Source: Actinoallomurus liliacearum (lineage in GTDB: Bacteria > Actinomycetota > Actinomycetes > Streptosporangiales > Streptosporangiaceae). Taken from it: DNA of 64,000 bases. The number at the start of each line of letters is the position of its first letter. Within the stretch, counting starts at the first letter, position 1. Positions 35,113 through 42,953 of this stretch are shown here, piece after piece. A program made the translations under genes and the position numbers. Under the pieces are notes generated by a model that saw only the letters and a list, made by a program, of their open reading frames with translations, made no database searches and was not told where the DNA came from. The DNA lies in assembly GCF_039542035.1 (NCBI RefSeq), contig NZ_BAABHJ010000005.1, positions 992,001 to 1,056,000 on the forward strand, written 5' to 3'.

Positions 35113-36768
35113 ATGACGTTGGCAGTGGTTCTCGCGACCGAGGCGGTCGCGTCCGGTTCCACGCCGACGGCCGGCCTCACACTCCCGGGCGGCGTCCCCG
35201 TCGTCACCCGGTTGCTCGCCCAGCTCGAGTCCCTTGATGTCGCCGATCGACGCGTGATCGCCCGTCCAGAGTTCGCCGCCGCCCTGCGGGAGGCCGGCTG
35301 CGAGGTGGTCGAGTCCAAGGGGCTCGCCGACGACCTGCGCGAGATCGCTCGGGTCGCCCGCACCGCGAAGCGGCCGATGCTCGTCATGCACGGTGACGTC
35401 GTCGCCCACCGCGAGGTGTTCGCCCGGCTCGTCTACAACTCCAAGGCGCCTGCGTCCGCCGTCGTCGCCCGCGTGCGGGTGAACGACGAGGAGCTGACCC
35501 GCCCCCTAATCCGAATCCGCAAGGGCCGCATCCAGTCCGCGGGCTCCCCCTTCCACCAGGTGACCGACCCGAACGCCGTCTTCCGCGGCGTCGTGCGGGT
35601 CTCCCAGGAGGAGACCGGGACCCTCGCCATGGTGGCCGACAAGCTCGCCGAGCTGGCCGACAAGCCCGGCGGCTTCACAGAGATCAGCCCGCTCCGTCGG
35701 CTGTGGCAGGACCCGGAGGACACCGGGGACGTCGAGATCGAACAGGTCGGCGGCGAGCACCTGGGCGCCCTGGCCACCACCCCGATCACCGGAGACGACG
35801 CGCCGGCTCTGCTCGTCGTCGGTCTGGTCCGCTCGGGCGTGAAGGTCACCGGCCGTGGCAACAGCACGCTGGTGTGCGAGCGGGTCCTCGACCAGACGCA
35901 GGCGGACGCGGCCCAGCGGGCCGTCGACTCCGTCGACGAGGACAAGGTCCGGCTCGCCGCGGCGGTCAAGAACAACGACGGCTTCTTCACGACGTACGCG
36001 GTCAGCACCTACTCGCGCTACATCGCGCGCTGGTGCGGCAAGCGCGGCTGGACGCCGAACTTCGTCACCGCGATCTCGATGGGGATCTCGGTGGTGGCCG
36101 CGGGCTTCTTCTCCACCGGCCAGCGGTGGGGGATGATCCTCGGCGCCTTCTCGCTGTACTTCGCGTTCGTCTTCGACTGCGTGGACGGGCAGCTCGCCCG
36201 CTACACCCGGCAGTTCAGCACGCTCGGCGCCTGGCTCGACGCGACGTTCGACCGGGCCAAGGAGTACACCGTGTTCGCCGGTCTCGCGGCGGGCTCGACC
36301 GCGGCCGCGGTCGGCAGCTCGGTGCACGGCGGCGACGTGTGGTACCTCGCGGCGATCGCCATCACGGCGCAGACCTGCCGGCACATGGTGGACTTCGCGT
36401 TCGGCGCCTCGAAGCGGCGCATGCCGCCGGAGCCCATCCCGATCGTTCCGCTCGGCACGCCCAGCGACAGCGTGCTGGACGAGCCGGAGCCGACGAAGAG
36501 CCGGCCCAAGGGCAGCGGCCTGAGCCACCTCGCGGTGTGGCTGTCCGCGCGCTCGGAGAAGGTCCGCGTCTTCCACTGGTTCAAGAAGATGATCGTGCTT
36601 CCGATCGGCGAGCGGTTCGCGCTCATCGCCCTCACGGCGGCGCTGTTCAACGCGCAGGTGACGTTCATCGCACTGCTCTCGTGGGGTGGTGTCGCCGCGT
36701 TCTACACGATCGCCGGGCGCATCCTTCGGTCCCTCACCCAGCCCAGGTCGGTGGCGGTTTCGCAATGA
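35113..36768 (+). CDS. CDP-alcohol phosphotransferase fused to a degenerate nucleotidyltransferase-like domain
   Basis: Protein of 551 residues. Residues 1-260 resemble a sugar-phosphate nucleotidyltransferase, but the glycine-rich loop (LAAGxGxR) is missing; only an MHGDVV segment like the metal site remains. The C-terminal membrane domain (about 295-545) carries the complete CDP-alcohol phosphotransferase motif: D355, D358, G359, A362, R363, G372, D376 and D380. The architecture recalls the archaeal bifunctional IPCT/DIPPS enzymes. The ATG at 35113 is preceded by GGAGGG. It is the first gene of a six-gene coupled operon and overlaps the DUF5941 gene (ATGA). Confidence 0.88.
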   Translation: MTLAVVLATEAVASGSTPTAGLTLPGGVPVVTRLLAQLESLDVADRRVIARPEFAAALREAGCEVVESKGLADDLREIARVARTAKRPMLVMHGDVVAHREVFARLVYNSKAPASAVVARVRVNDEELTRPLIRIRKGRIQSAGSPFHQVTDPNAVFRGVVRVSQEETGTLAMVADKLAELADKPGGFTEISPLRRLWQDPEDTGDVEIEQVGGEHLGALATTPITGDDAPALLVVGLVRSGVKVTGRGNSTLVCERVLDQTQADAAQRAVDSVDEDKVRLAAAVKNNDGFFTTYAVSTYSRYIARWCGKRGWTPNFVTAISMGISVVAAGFFSTGQRWGMILGAFSLYFAFVFDCVDGQLARYTRQFSTLGAWLDATFDRAKEYTVFAGLAAGSTAAAVGSSVHGGDVWYLAAIAITAQTCRHMVDFAFGASKRRMPPEPIPIVPLGTPSDSVLDEPEPTKSRPKGSGLSHLAVWLSARSEKVRVFHWFKKMIVLPIGERFALIALTAALFNAQVTFIALLSWGGVAAFYTIAGRILRSLTQPRSVAVSQ

Positions 36769-37451
36769 GTGTGCTTCCCGGTATGTCCGCGGCGGCCGAC
36801 AGGCCCGCCGCCGCCCCGGCTCCCGACGCCGAGCTCGCCTACCACGGCAGCCGGCTGGTCGCCTACCGCGACGACGGTCCCATCGCCCACGTCCTGGGCC
36901 GGCTGACCAAGGGTCAGCTTCCGCCGCTGCTCCCGCTGCTCGTCGCCGGTATCGTCACCGCGATCCTGCTGGGAGTGGGCGTCAGCGGCCAGACCAGCCC
37001 GGCGATCTTCGCTCCGGTGCTGGTGCTGCTGCTGGCCGGCCCCGGCTCGACGCATCCGCACAGCGGACGGCTGGACTGGCTCGTGCCGCCGATCATGCGG
37101 GCGATCGAGTACGGTTACCTGGCGACGCTGGGCTTCTCCCACGACGTTTCCAAGCCGCTGGTCTACGCCTTCCTGGGCGTGCTGGCCTACCACCACTACG
37201 ACACCGTCTACCGCACGCGCCAGCGGCTGTGGCCGGCCCGGTGGGTGTTCGTGGCCGGCCTCGGCTGGGAGGGCCGCCTGCTGATCGCGGCGGTCGCCAC
37301 GCTCGCGGGCAAGCTGCCGATCGTCCTGGCGGTGCTCGGTGTCTACTTCGCCCTGTTGTTCGGCATCGAGAGCGTCTACACCTGGGTGCGGACCGGTACC
37401 GGCAAGGGCGTCATGGTCAATCTCGAGGATGAGGAGGAAGCCGGCTCATGA
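36765..37451 (+). CDS. DUF5941 domain-containing membrane protein
   Basis: Protein of 228 residues with several hydrophobic segments (about 53-73, 80-92, 110-125, 160-175 and 180-200) and a conserved-looking AYHHYDTVYRTRQRLWPARWV stretch. I recognise it as the DUF5941 type, which in Streptomyces is often joined to a CDP-alcohol phosphotransferase domain; here it is a separate gene. It is linked by ATGA overlaps to the phosphotransferase before it and the cytidylyltransferase behind it, so it probably works as a subunit or membrane partner. No catalytic residues are evident. Confidence 0.75.
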   Translation: MSVLPGMSAAADRPAAAPAPDAELAYHGSRLVAYRDDGPIAHVLGRLTKGQLPPLLPLLVAGIVTAILLGVGVSGQTSPAIFAPVLVLLLAGPGSTHPHSGRLDWLVPPIMRAIEYGYLATLGFSHDVSKPLVYAFLGVLAYHHYDTVYRTRQRLWPARWVFVAGLGWEGRLLIAAVATLAGKLPIVLAVLGVYFALLFGIESVYTWVRTGTGKGVMVNLEDEEEAGS

Positions 37452-38179
37452 TCGGCATGGTTCTGGCCGCGGGAGCGGGGCGACGTCTCCGTCCGTACAC
37501 TGACACGCTGCCCAAGGCCCTGGTGCCGGTCGACGGTGACACGACGATTCTCGACATCGCGCTCGGCAACCTCGCGGAGGTCGAGCTCACCGACGTCGTC
37601 ATCGTCGTCGGCTACTGCGCGGAGGCGGTCGAGCAGCGCAAGGCCGCGCTGGAGAGCCGGTACGGCGTGTCCATCACGCTCGTGCACAACGACAAGGCCG
37701 AGGAGTGGAACAACGCCTACTCCATGTGGCTGGCGCGTGAGCACTTCCGCGAGGGCGTCCTCATGGTGAACGGTGACACGGTGCACCCGGTGAGCGTCGA
37801 GAAGACCCTCCTGGGGAACCGCGGCCCGGACATCCTCCTCGCCGTCGACGACGCCAAGAAGCTCGCCGACGAGGAGATGAAGGTCATCCTCGACGCCGAC
37901 GGGCACCTTCAGCGCATCACGAAGCTGATGGACCCGTCCGAGGCGTACGGCGAGTACATCGGCGCCACCCTGCTGGAGCCGGCCGCCGCCGAGCCGCTCG
38001 CCGCCGCCCTGCAGGCCACCTGGGAGCGCGACCCCGACCTGTACTACGAGGACGGCTACCAGGAGCTGGTGAACCGCGGCGGCAAGATCTCGGTGGCCCC
38101 GATCGGCGCGGTCGACTGGGTCGAGGTCGACAACCACGACGACCTGGAGAAGGCCCGCCGGATCGCCAAGGAATACTGA
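37448..38179 (+). CDS. phospho-alcohol/sugar nucleotidyltransferase (LicC/IPCT-like)
   Basis: Soluble nucleotidyltransferase of 243 residues with the intact signature VLAAGAGRRLRPYTDTLPKALVPV. NNAYSMWLAREHF, MVNGDTV with the metal-binding Asp, GEYIGATLLEP and VEVDNHDDLEKAR resemble CTP:phosphocholine (LicC) and inositol-1-phosphate cytidylyltransferases rather than RmlA. The inferred product is a CDP-activated alcohol for the two phosphotransferases of the operon. It can supply the activity that the degenerate domain of the first gene seems to have lost. It overlaps its neighbours by ATGA and TGATG. Confidence 0.85.
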   Translation: MIGMVLAAGAGRRLRPYTDTLPKALVPVDGDTTILDIALGNLAEVELTDVVIVVGYCAEAVEQRKAALESRYGVSITLVHNDKAEEWNNAYSMWLAREHFREGVLMVNGDTVHPVSVEKTLLGNRGPDILLAVDDAKKLADEEMKVILDADGHLQRITKLMDPSEAYGEYIGATLLEPAAAEPLAAALQATWERDPDLYYEDGYQELVNRGGKISVAPIGAVDWVEVDNHDDLEKARRIAKEY

Positions 38180-39252
38180 TGCCGCTGCTCACGCGGATGC
38201 TCCCCGCGCCGCTGTCCATCGACGTGCGGCGCGGGGCCATCGCCCACCTCGGGGAGCTGCTCGCGGACCGGCGGATCGCCACGGAGGGCCGCGTCGCCAT
38301 CGCGGTCGGGCCGGGGCAGGGCGACCAGATCGCCGAGCACATACGGCCGAGCCTGCAGGCGTGCGAGGTGTTCCACGTCGACGGCGGCACGGTCGACGCC
38401 GCCGTGGAGCTCGGCTCCCGGCTGCGCAGCGGCTCGTACGAGGCGGTCGTCGGCATCGGCGGCGGCCGGACCATCGACGCCACGAAGTACGCTGCGACGC
38501 TCGCCGGCATGCCGATGGTCTCCGTCGCCACGAACCTCTCCCACGACGGCATCTGCTCGCCCACGGCCTCCCTGGAGCATGAGAAGGGCAAGAACACCTT
38601 CGGTGTGACGATGCCGCTGGCCATGGTCGTCGACCTGGACTACGTGCGCGCCGCGCCGGACCGGCTCGTTCGCGCCGGGGTCGGCGACGTGCTGAGCAAC
38701 TTCTCGGCGGTCGACGACTGGCTGCTGGCGGGCCGGGAACAGGGCGACCCGATCGACCGGCTCGCGCTGACCCTCTCCCGTACGGCCGCCGAGGCGCTCA
38801 TCTACCAGCCCAGGTCGATCGAGTCGGACGAGTTCCTCACCGTGCTGGCCGAGGGGCTCGTGCTGTCGGGGATGGCGATGTCGTTCGCCGGGTCCTCGCG
38901 CCCGTCGAGCGGCGGCGACCACGAGATCCTGCACGCGATCGACCAGCTGTTCCCCGGCACCGCCAACCATGGCGAGCTGGCGGGGATCGGCGCGGCGTTC
39001 TGCTACCACCTGCGCGCCACCCACCTCGGCGAGGGCGCGGAACGCCTCAAGCAGATCGTGGCATGCCTGGACCGTCACGGGCTGCCCAAGACACCGCAAG
39101 ACATCGGTCTGACCGAGGAGCAGTTCGCCGAGGCGGTGCTCTACGCTCCCCAGACACGGCCTGGCCGATACACCATCCTCGAGCACCTCGGACTCGACGA
39201 GGGCGCTGTGCTGAAAGCGGTACGCGAATATGTCGGCACCTTCGCTGGCTGA
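38179..39252 (+). CDS. iron-containing alcohol dehydrogenase, sn-glycerol-1-phosphate dehydrogenase-like
   Basis: NAD(P)-dependent enzyme of 357 residues of the EgsA/AraM group, which reduces dihydroxyacetone phosphate to sn-glycerol 1-phosphate. GIGGGRTIDATKYAA is the nucleotide loop; SHDGICSPTASL, GDVLSN and SSRPSSGGDHEILHAID are characteristic of G1P dehydrogenases. Likely metal ligands are D170, H248 and H264. It begins one base inside the upstream stop (TGATG) and overlaps the next gene by 23 bases. G1P would be an unusual bacterial precursor, here probably for CDP-activation by the gene just before it. The substrate could also be another polyol phosphate. Confidence 0.88.
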   Translation: MPLLTRMLPAPLSIDVRRGAIAHLGELLADRRIATEGRVAIAVGPGQGDQIAEHIRPSLQACEVFHVDGGTVDAAVELGSRLRSGSYEAVVGIGGGRTIDATKYAATLAGMPMVSVATNLSHDGICSPTASLEHEKGKNTFGVTMPLAMVVDLDYVRAAPDRLVRAGVGDVLSNFSAVDDWLLAGREQGDPIDRLALTLSRTAAEALIYQPRSIESDEFLTVLAEGLVLSGMAMSFAGSSRPSSGGDHEILHAIDQLFPGTANHGELAGIGAAFCYHLRATHLGEGAERLKQIVACLDRHGLPKTPQDIGLTEEQFAEAVLYAPQTRPGRYTILEHLGLDEGAVLKAVREYVGTFAG

Positions 39253-40021
39253 GGTTCGGGCGGGCGGACAGCCACCCGGCCTCAAGGAACGCCGGAACGA
39301 AGAGCACTGGGCGGGACGGCTGTACATGCGCAGCATCTCGCCGCTGTTCACCTGGTTGTTCATCCGGATCGGGTTCAGCCCGAACCAGCTCACCTACATG
39401 ATGATCGCCTGCGGCATGCTGGGCGGCGTGGCCGTCGCGGTCGACGGCCGCGGGACCGCGGGCCTGGTCTGGGCCATCGTCGGCGCCGTGCTGATCCAGG
39501 CCTACCTCCTGCTGGACTGCTCCGACGGCGAGGTCGCCCGGTTCCGGAAGCGCACGTCCATTACCGGCGTCTTCCTCGACCGGATCGGGCACTACATGTC
39601 GGAGGTCACGCTGCTGGCCGGCCTCGGCGTGCGCGCCCAGGGCGCGTGGGAGAACGGCGGCTACGTCGAGCTCGGCCTGCTCGCCGCGCTCGGCGCGGCG
39701 CTGATCAAGGCCGAGACCGACAACGTCGTGGTCGCCCGCGCCAAGTCGGGCCTGCCCGCCGACCCCGTGACCGGGGACCGGGCGCTGCGCCCGGAGTCCA
39801 CCGGACTGGCGCTGGCCCGCGAGGCCGCCTCCCTGCTCAAGCTCCACCGCATCATCGGCGCGGTCGAGCTGTCCCTGCTCATCGTGGCCGCCGCGGTCGT
39901 CGACCACCTGACGCACGGTCTGACCGCCACGCGCGTCCTGGCCGTCGCCGTCGCGGTCGTCGCCGTCCTCCAGACGGGCCTGCACTTCGTCAGCATCGTG
40001 GCGTCCCGGAGGCTCAAATGA
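39230..40021 (+). CDS. CDP-alcohol phosphotransferase family protein
   Basis: Membrane enzyme of 263 residues, the second CDP-alcohol phosphotransferase of the operon. The motif is D96-CS-D99-G100-EV-A103-R104-x8-G113-x3-D117-x3-H121. The last position, usually Asp and thought to be the catalytic base, is His. Flanking hydrophobic segments give about five or six membrane helices. It starts within the dehydrogenase gene and overlaps the GT2 gene by ATGA. It should transfer a phospho-alcohol from CDP to a lipid or glycan hydroxyl; the His may alter acceptor use. Confidence 0.88.
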   Translation: MSAPSLAEVRAGGQPPGLKERRNEEHWAGRLYMRSISPLFTWLFIRIGFSPNQLTYMMIACGMLGGVAVAVDGRGTAGLVWAIVGAVLIQAYLLLDCSDGEVARFRKRTSITGVFLDRIGHYMSEVTLLAGLGVRAQGAWENGGYVELGLLAALGAALIKAETDNVVVARAKSGLPADPVTGDRALRPESTGLALAREAASLLKLHRIIGAVELSLLIVAAAVVDHLTHGLTATRVLAVAVAVVAVLQTGLHFVSIVASRRLK

Positions 40022-40878
40022 GGCTGTCCGTCGTCGTGCTGACCATGGGGAACCGGCCCGCCGAGCTCGAGCGCGCCGTCAAGAGCGCGCTGGGCCAGAT
40101 CGGGGTCGACGTCGAGGTGGTCCTCGTTGGAAACGGCGCGGACGTCCCCGGCTCCTGGCCGGAGAACGTCAAGGTCGTCCGCCTGCCGGAGAACCTCGGC
40201 ATCCCGGGCGGCCGTAACCGGGGCGTCGAGGCGTCGTCCGGGGAGCTCATCCTCTTCCTCGACGACGACGGCTGGTACGAATCGCCGGACCTCGGCGCGC
40301 GGCTGCGGGACATGTTCGCCCGGGACCCGAAGCTCGGCATCGTGTCCTTCCGGGTGCGCGACCCCGAGGGCGGTCCGGGGGAGCGGCGGCACGTCCCCCG
40401 GCTGCGCGCCGGCGACCCGCTCCGCTCGTCGGACGTCACGACGTTCCTCGGCGGCGCCTGCGCGATGCGCCGTGCCGTGTTCGACGTCGCGGGCGGGCTC
40501 CCGGAGGACTTCTTCTACGCCCACGAGGAGACCGACCTCGCCTGGCAGGCGCTGAACGCCGGCTACCGCATCGTGTACGACGCCGAGTCGGTGATGTTCC
40601 ACCCGGCGGTCGCGCCGACCCGGCACGAGATGTTCTACCGGCTCAACGCCCGTAACCGCGTCTGGCTGGCCCGGCGCAACCTGCCGTGGCCGCTCGTCTT
40701 CGCCTACCTCGGCGTGTGGGTGGGGATGACGCTCCTGCGCGAGCGCAAGCCGGCCGCGCTGCGCCCCTGGTTCAGCGGCTTCCTGGAGGGCTGGCGCAAG
40801 CCCGCCGGCAGGCGCCGCCCCATCTCCTGGCGCACCGTCTGGCGCATGACCCGCCTAGGCCGCCCCCCGATCATCTAG
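40018..40878 (+). CDS. glycosyltransferase family 2
   Basis: GT-A glycosyltransferase of 286 residues similar to rhamnosyl/galactofuranosyl-type enzymes (WbbL-like). LSVVVLTMGNRPAELERAV begins the fold; NLGIPGGRNRGVEASSGELILFLDDDGW contains the DxD metal site, and EDFFYAHEETDLAWQALNAGY the catalytic ED region. A hydrophobic stretch near residues 226-243 may touch the membrane. It is the last gene of the coupled operon (ATGA overlap), so it probably decorates or extends the product of the CDP-alcohol enzymes. A 19-base inverted repeat lies 84 bases after the stop. Confidence 0.9.
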   Translation: MRLSVVVLTMGNRPAELERAVKSALGQIGVDVEVVLVGNGADVPGSWPENVKVVRLPENLGIPGGRNRGVEASSGELILFLDDDGWYESPDLGARLRDMFARDPKLGIVSFRVRDPEGGPGERRHVPRLRAGDPLRSSDVTTFLGGACAMRRAVFDVAGGLPEDFFYAHEETDLAWQALNAGYRIVYDAESVMFHPAVAPTRHEMFYRLNARNRVWLARRNLPWPLVFAYLGVWVGMTLLRERKPAALRPWFSGFLEGWRKPAGRRRPISWRTVWRMTRLGRPPII

Positions 40879-40962
40879 GCGGCGCGCGAGCAAGTGCCGA
40901 CCCCTCAGCGCGACAAAACGCCCTAGACCGAGACGGAAGCGCCCCGGGGGTGCCGTGCCTCG

Positions 40963-41017
40963 TTCCGCGCCGTCTACTCAGAGGAGACGAATTCTCCGCT
41001 GAGTAGACGGCGCGGAA
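40963..41017. terminator. perfect 19-base inverted repeat, likely strong hairpin
   Basis: ttccgcgccgtctactcag (40963-40981) and its exact reverse complement (40999-41017) enclose 17 bases that contain their own ggaga/tctcc mini-hairpin. It lies after the GT2 gene and before the XRE gene. There is no T-tract on either strand. It may act as a T-less terminator, but its perfection and nested structure are unusual, and a recombination or regulatory site is possible. Confidence 0.6.
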
Positions 41018-41174
41018 AACGGCGCCTCCACCCCCGGATCCGGCGGTCCGCCTTGTCCGGGACTCGTCCCAGGCCGTGCCAGCGGGCCCGCGTCCGGGTT
41101 CGCTCATACACGCGTTTTCCACAGCCTGGAGATGGCGGTGGATGCCGGCCGTCAGTACGGCCGATGATGCTGTC

Positions 41175-42953
41175 ATGTCCGATGGGAGCAGTCAGCGGAT
41201 CGGGATGCTGATCAGGCAGGCGAGGAGGACACGGCGGCTGTCCATGCGGAGCCTCGCCGACCTGTGCGATGTCGGCGTGGCGACGCTGAGCGCCATCGAG
41301 CGGGGCACGCGCAATGTCAGCCTTCCGCTGGCCGACCGGATCCTGGAAGCGATGGAGTTGGAGTTACACCTGGAGGCGCAGCCGAGGTGGGAGGCGATTG
41401 ACGCGGCCATCGCCGCGGCGGCCGGGCGCCCGCTGAAGGAGCGGGTCGCCGACTGGAAGATCGAGTTCACGTCCTTCGTCTCCTGGTTCGCCGAGACTCC
41501 GTACCTCGCCGATGGTCTGATGGCGGCAGCGCTGCAGGGGGCACCGGTCCCTGTCACCGTCTTTGAGGTCGCGGTCCCCCGCGACCCCGACGCGCTGGAC
41601 CGGCTGACGGACCTCCTGGACGAGATGCGCGCCTCCCGCTGGAATTCCTACTGGCTGCAGTGGGGCGGTATGCCCCTCGACCCGCGCGCGGCCGAGGAGG
41701 ATGAGGAGGACCTTGCCGCGACCGGTGGGGCGGCCGCTGACGGCCGTATGCCGCCGTGCGCCTCGGGAAAGGACCCCTTCTCGTACAAGTGCACGCACGG
41801 GGAGTTCCGGATCCGGCTGGTGGAGGAGTTCGCGCCGGTGCTGTGGACGGAGATCACAGACCTGTCGCAGAAGTGCCTGCGCGCGACCTCGTTCCGGCGC
41901 GAGATCCCGATGCTGACCCGGGTACGGCTCCCCATGGTGCCGCTCGCCGAGATCCAGACCACCGACGGCTACGCGCGCCGGGTCCTGGACCGGATGAGCC
42001 GCGCGAGGCTCTTATCCGGTGCCCGACAGCAACTCCTGCCAGTCCGGGGCGGTGGTGAGGACGGTGAGGCGCTGGGTGGCGCGGGAGACGGCGACGTACA
42101 GCGTGCGCAGGCCCGTCCGCGCGTAGTCCGCGATCTCGCCCGGCTCGACGATCAGCGCCGCGTCGAACTCCAGGCCCTTCGCCTCGAGGGCGTCCAGGAC
42201 CTGCACCCGCTCGGGCAGGCCGGGCAGGGGCGGGGCCGGGTGCCCCACCGGCAGGATGACGCCGACGGTGCCCTCGACCGCGTCGGCCAGGGCGGCGGCC
42301 TCGGCGCGCACGTTGCCGTCGAGCTCCGGAACGTGCCGGATCACCGGGCGGTGGCCCGAGGCGCGTACGGCGCGGGCCGGCCGGGCCTCGGGCACCGCCC
42401 GGGCCAGCACCCGCGCGGCCACGTCCGCGATCTCCACCGAGTTGCGGTAGTTGGTGGTCAGCTCGAACGCGTGACGCGGCCGGCGGCCGAGCGCGGTGTC
42501 CAGCGCCTTGCGCGCGGCGGCGGAGTCCTCCCAGGCGCTCTGGGCCGGGTCGGCCACGATGGTCCAGGTGGCCGACCGGCCGCGCCGGCCCAGCATGCGC
42601 CACTGCATCGGCGACAGGTCCTGCGCCTCGTCGACGACGATATGGGCGTACTCCACGGGCAGGTCCGCGTCGTCCTCGTCGTCGCGGCGCATCGCCTGCT
42701 CGCGGCGTTCGATGTACGTCGTGAGCTCGCGCAGCGTCGGCTCGTCGTCGTCCTCCACCTCGACGCGTTCGCCGGTGAAGACGTTGACGCCGTCGATGAC
42801 GAACGGGTCCTCCGCCTTGCGCTTCCTGCCGCGCGGCGGCCGCGGCGGGGGACCCAGGATCGCGCCGACCTCGTCGAGCAGCGCGATGTCGAGGTAGGAC
42901 CAGGGGCCGCGCCAGGTCTCCGCGAGCAGCCGGGCCTGCCGGTCGTTGAGTGA
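41175..42953 (+). CDS. XRE-family regulator whose frame runs antisense into the HelD-like gene
   Basis: Residues about 6-62 form an XRE helix-turn-helix (RIGMLIRQARRTRRLSMRSLADLCDVGVATLSAIERGTRNVSLPLADRIL pattern). A C-terminal domain to about residue 279 ends in YARRVLDRMSRARLL, where relatives I know stop. Here no stop codon occurs; the frame continues for about 313 more codons opposite the last part of the HelD-like gene until 42953. The tail (rich in G, R and repeated VRD/GGG pieces) looks like antisense of a coding strand. The real product may be only about 279 residues with a lost stop, or the fused protein may be made. Confidence 0.6.
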   Translation: MSDGSSQRIGMLIRQARRTRRLSMRSLADLCDVGVATLSAIERGTRNVSLPLADRILEAMELELHLEAQPRWEAIDAAIAAAAGRPLKERVADWKIEFTSFVSWFAETPYLADGLMAAALQGAPVPVTVFEVAVPRDPDALDRLTDLLDEMRASRWNSYWLQWGGMPLDPRAAEEDEEDLAATGGAAADGRMPPCASGKDPFSYKCTHGEFRIRLVEEFAPVLWTEITDLSQKCLRATSFRREIPMLTRVRLPMVPLAEIQTTDGYARRVLDRMSRARLLSGARQQLLPVRGGGEDGEALGGAGDGDVQRAQARPRVVRDLARLDDQRRVELQALRLEGVQDLHPLGQAGQGRGRVPHRQDDADGALDRVGQGGGLGAHVAVELRNVPDHRAVARGAYGAGRPGLGHRPGQHPRGHVRDLHRVAVVGGQLERVTRPAAERGVQRLARGGGVLPGALGRVGHDGPGGRPAAPAQHAPLHRRQVLRLVDDDMGVLHGQVRVVLVVAAHRLLAAFDVRRELAQRRLVVVLHLDAFAGEDVDAVDDERVLRLALPAARRPRRGTQDRADLVEQRDVEVGPGAAPGLREQPGLPVVE

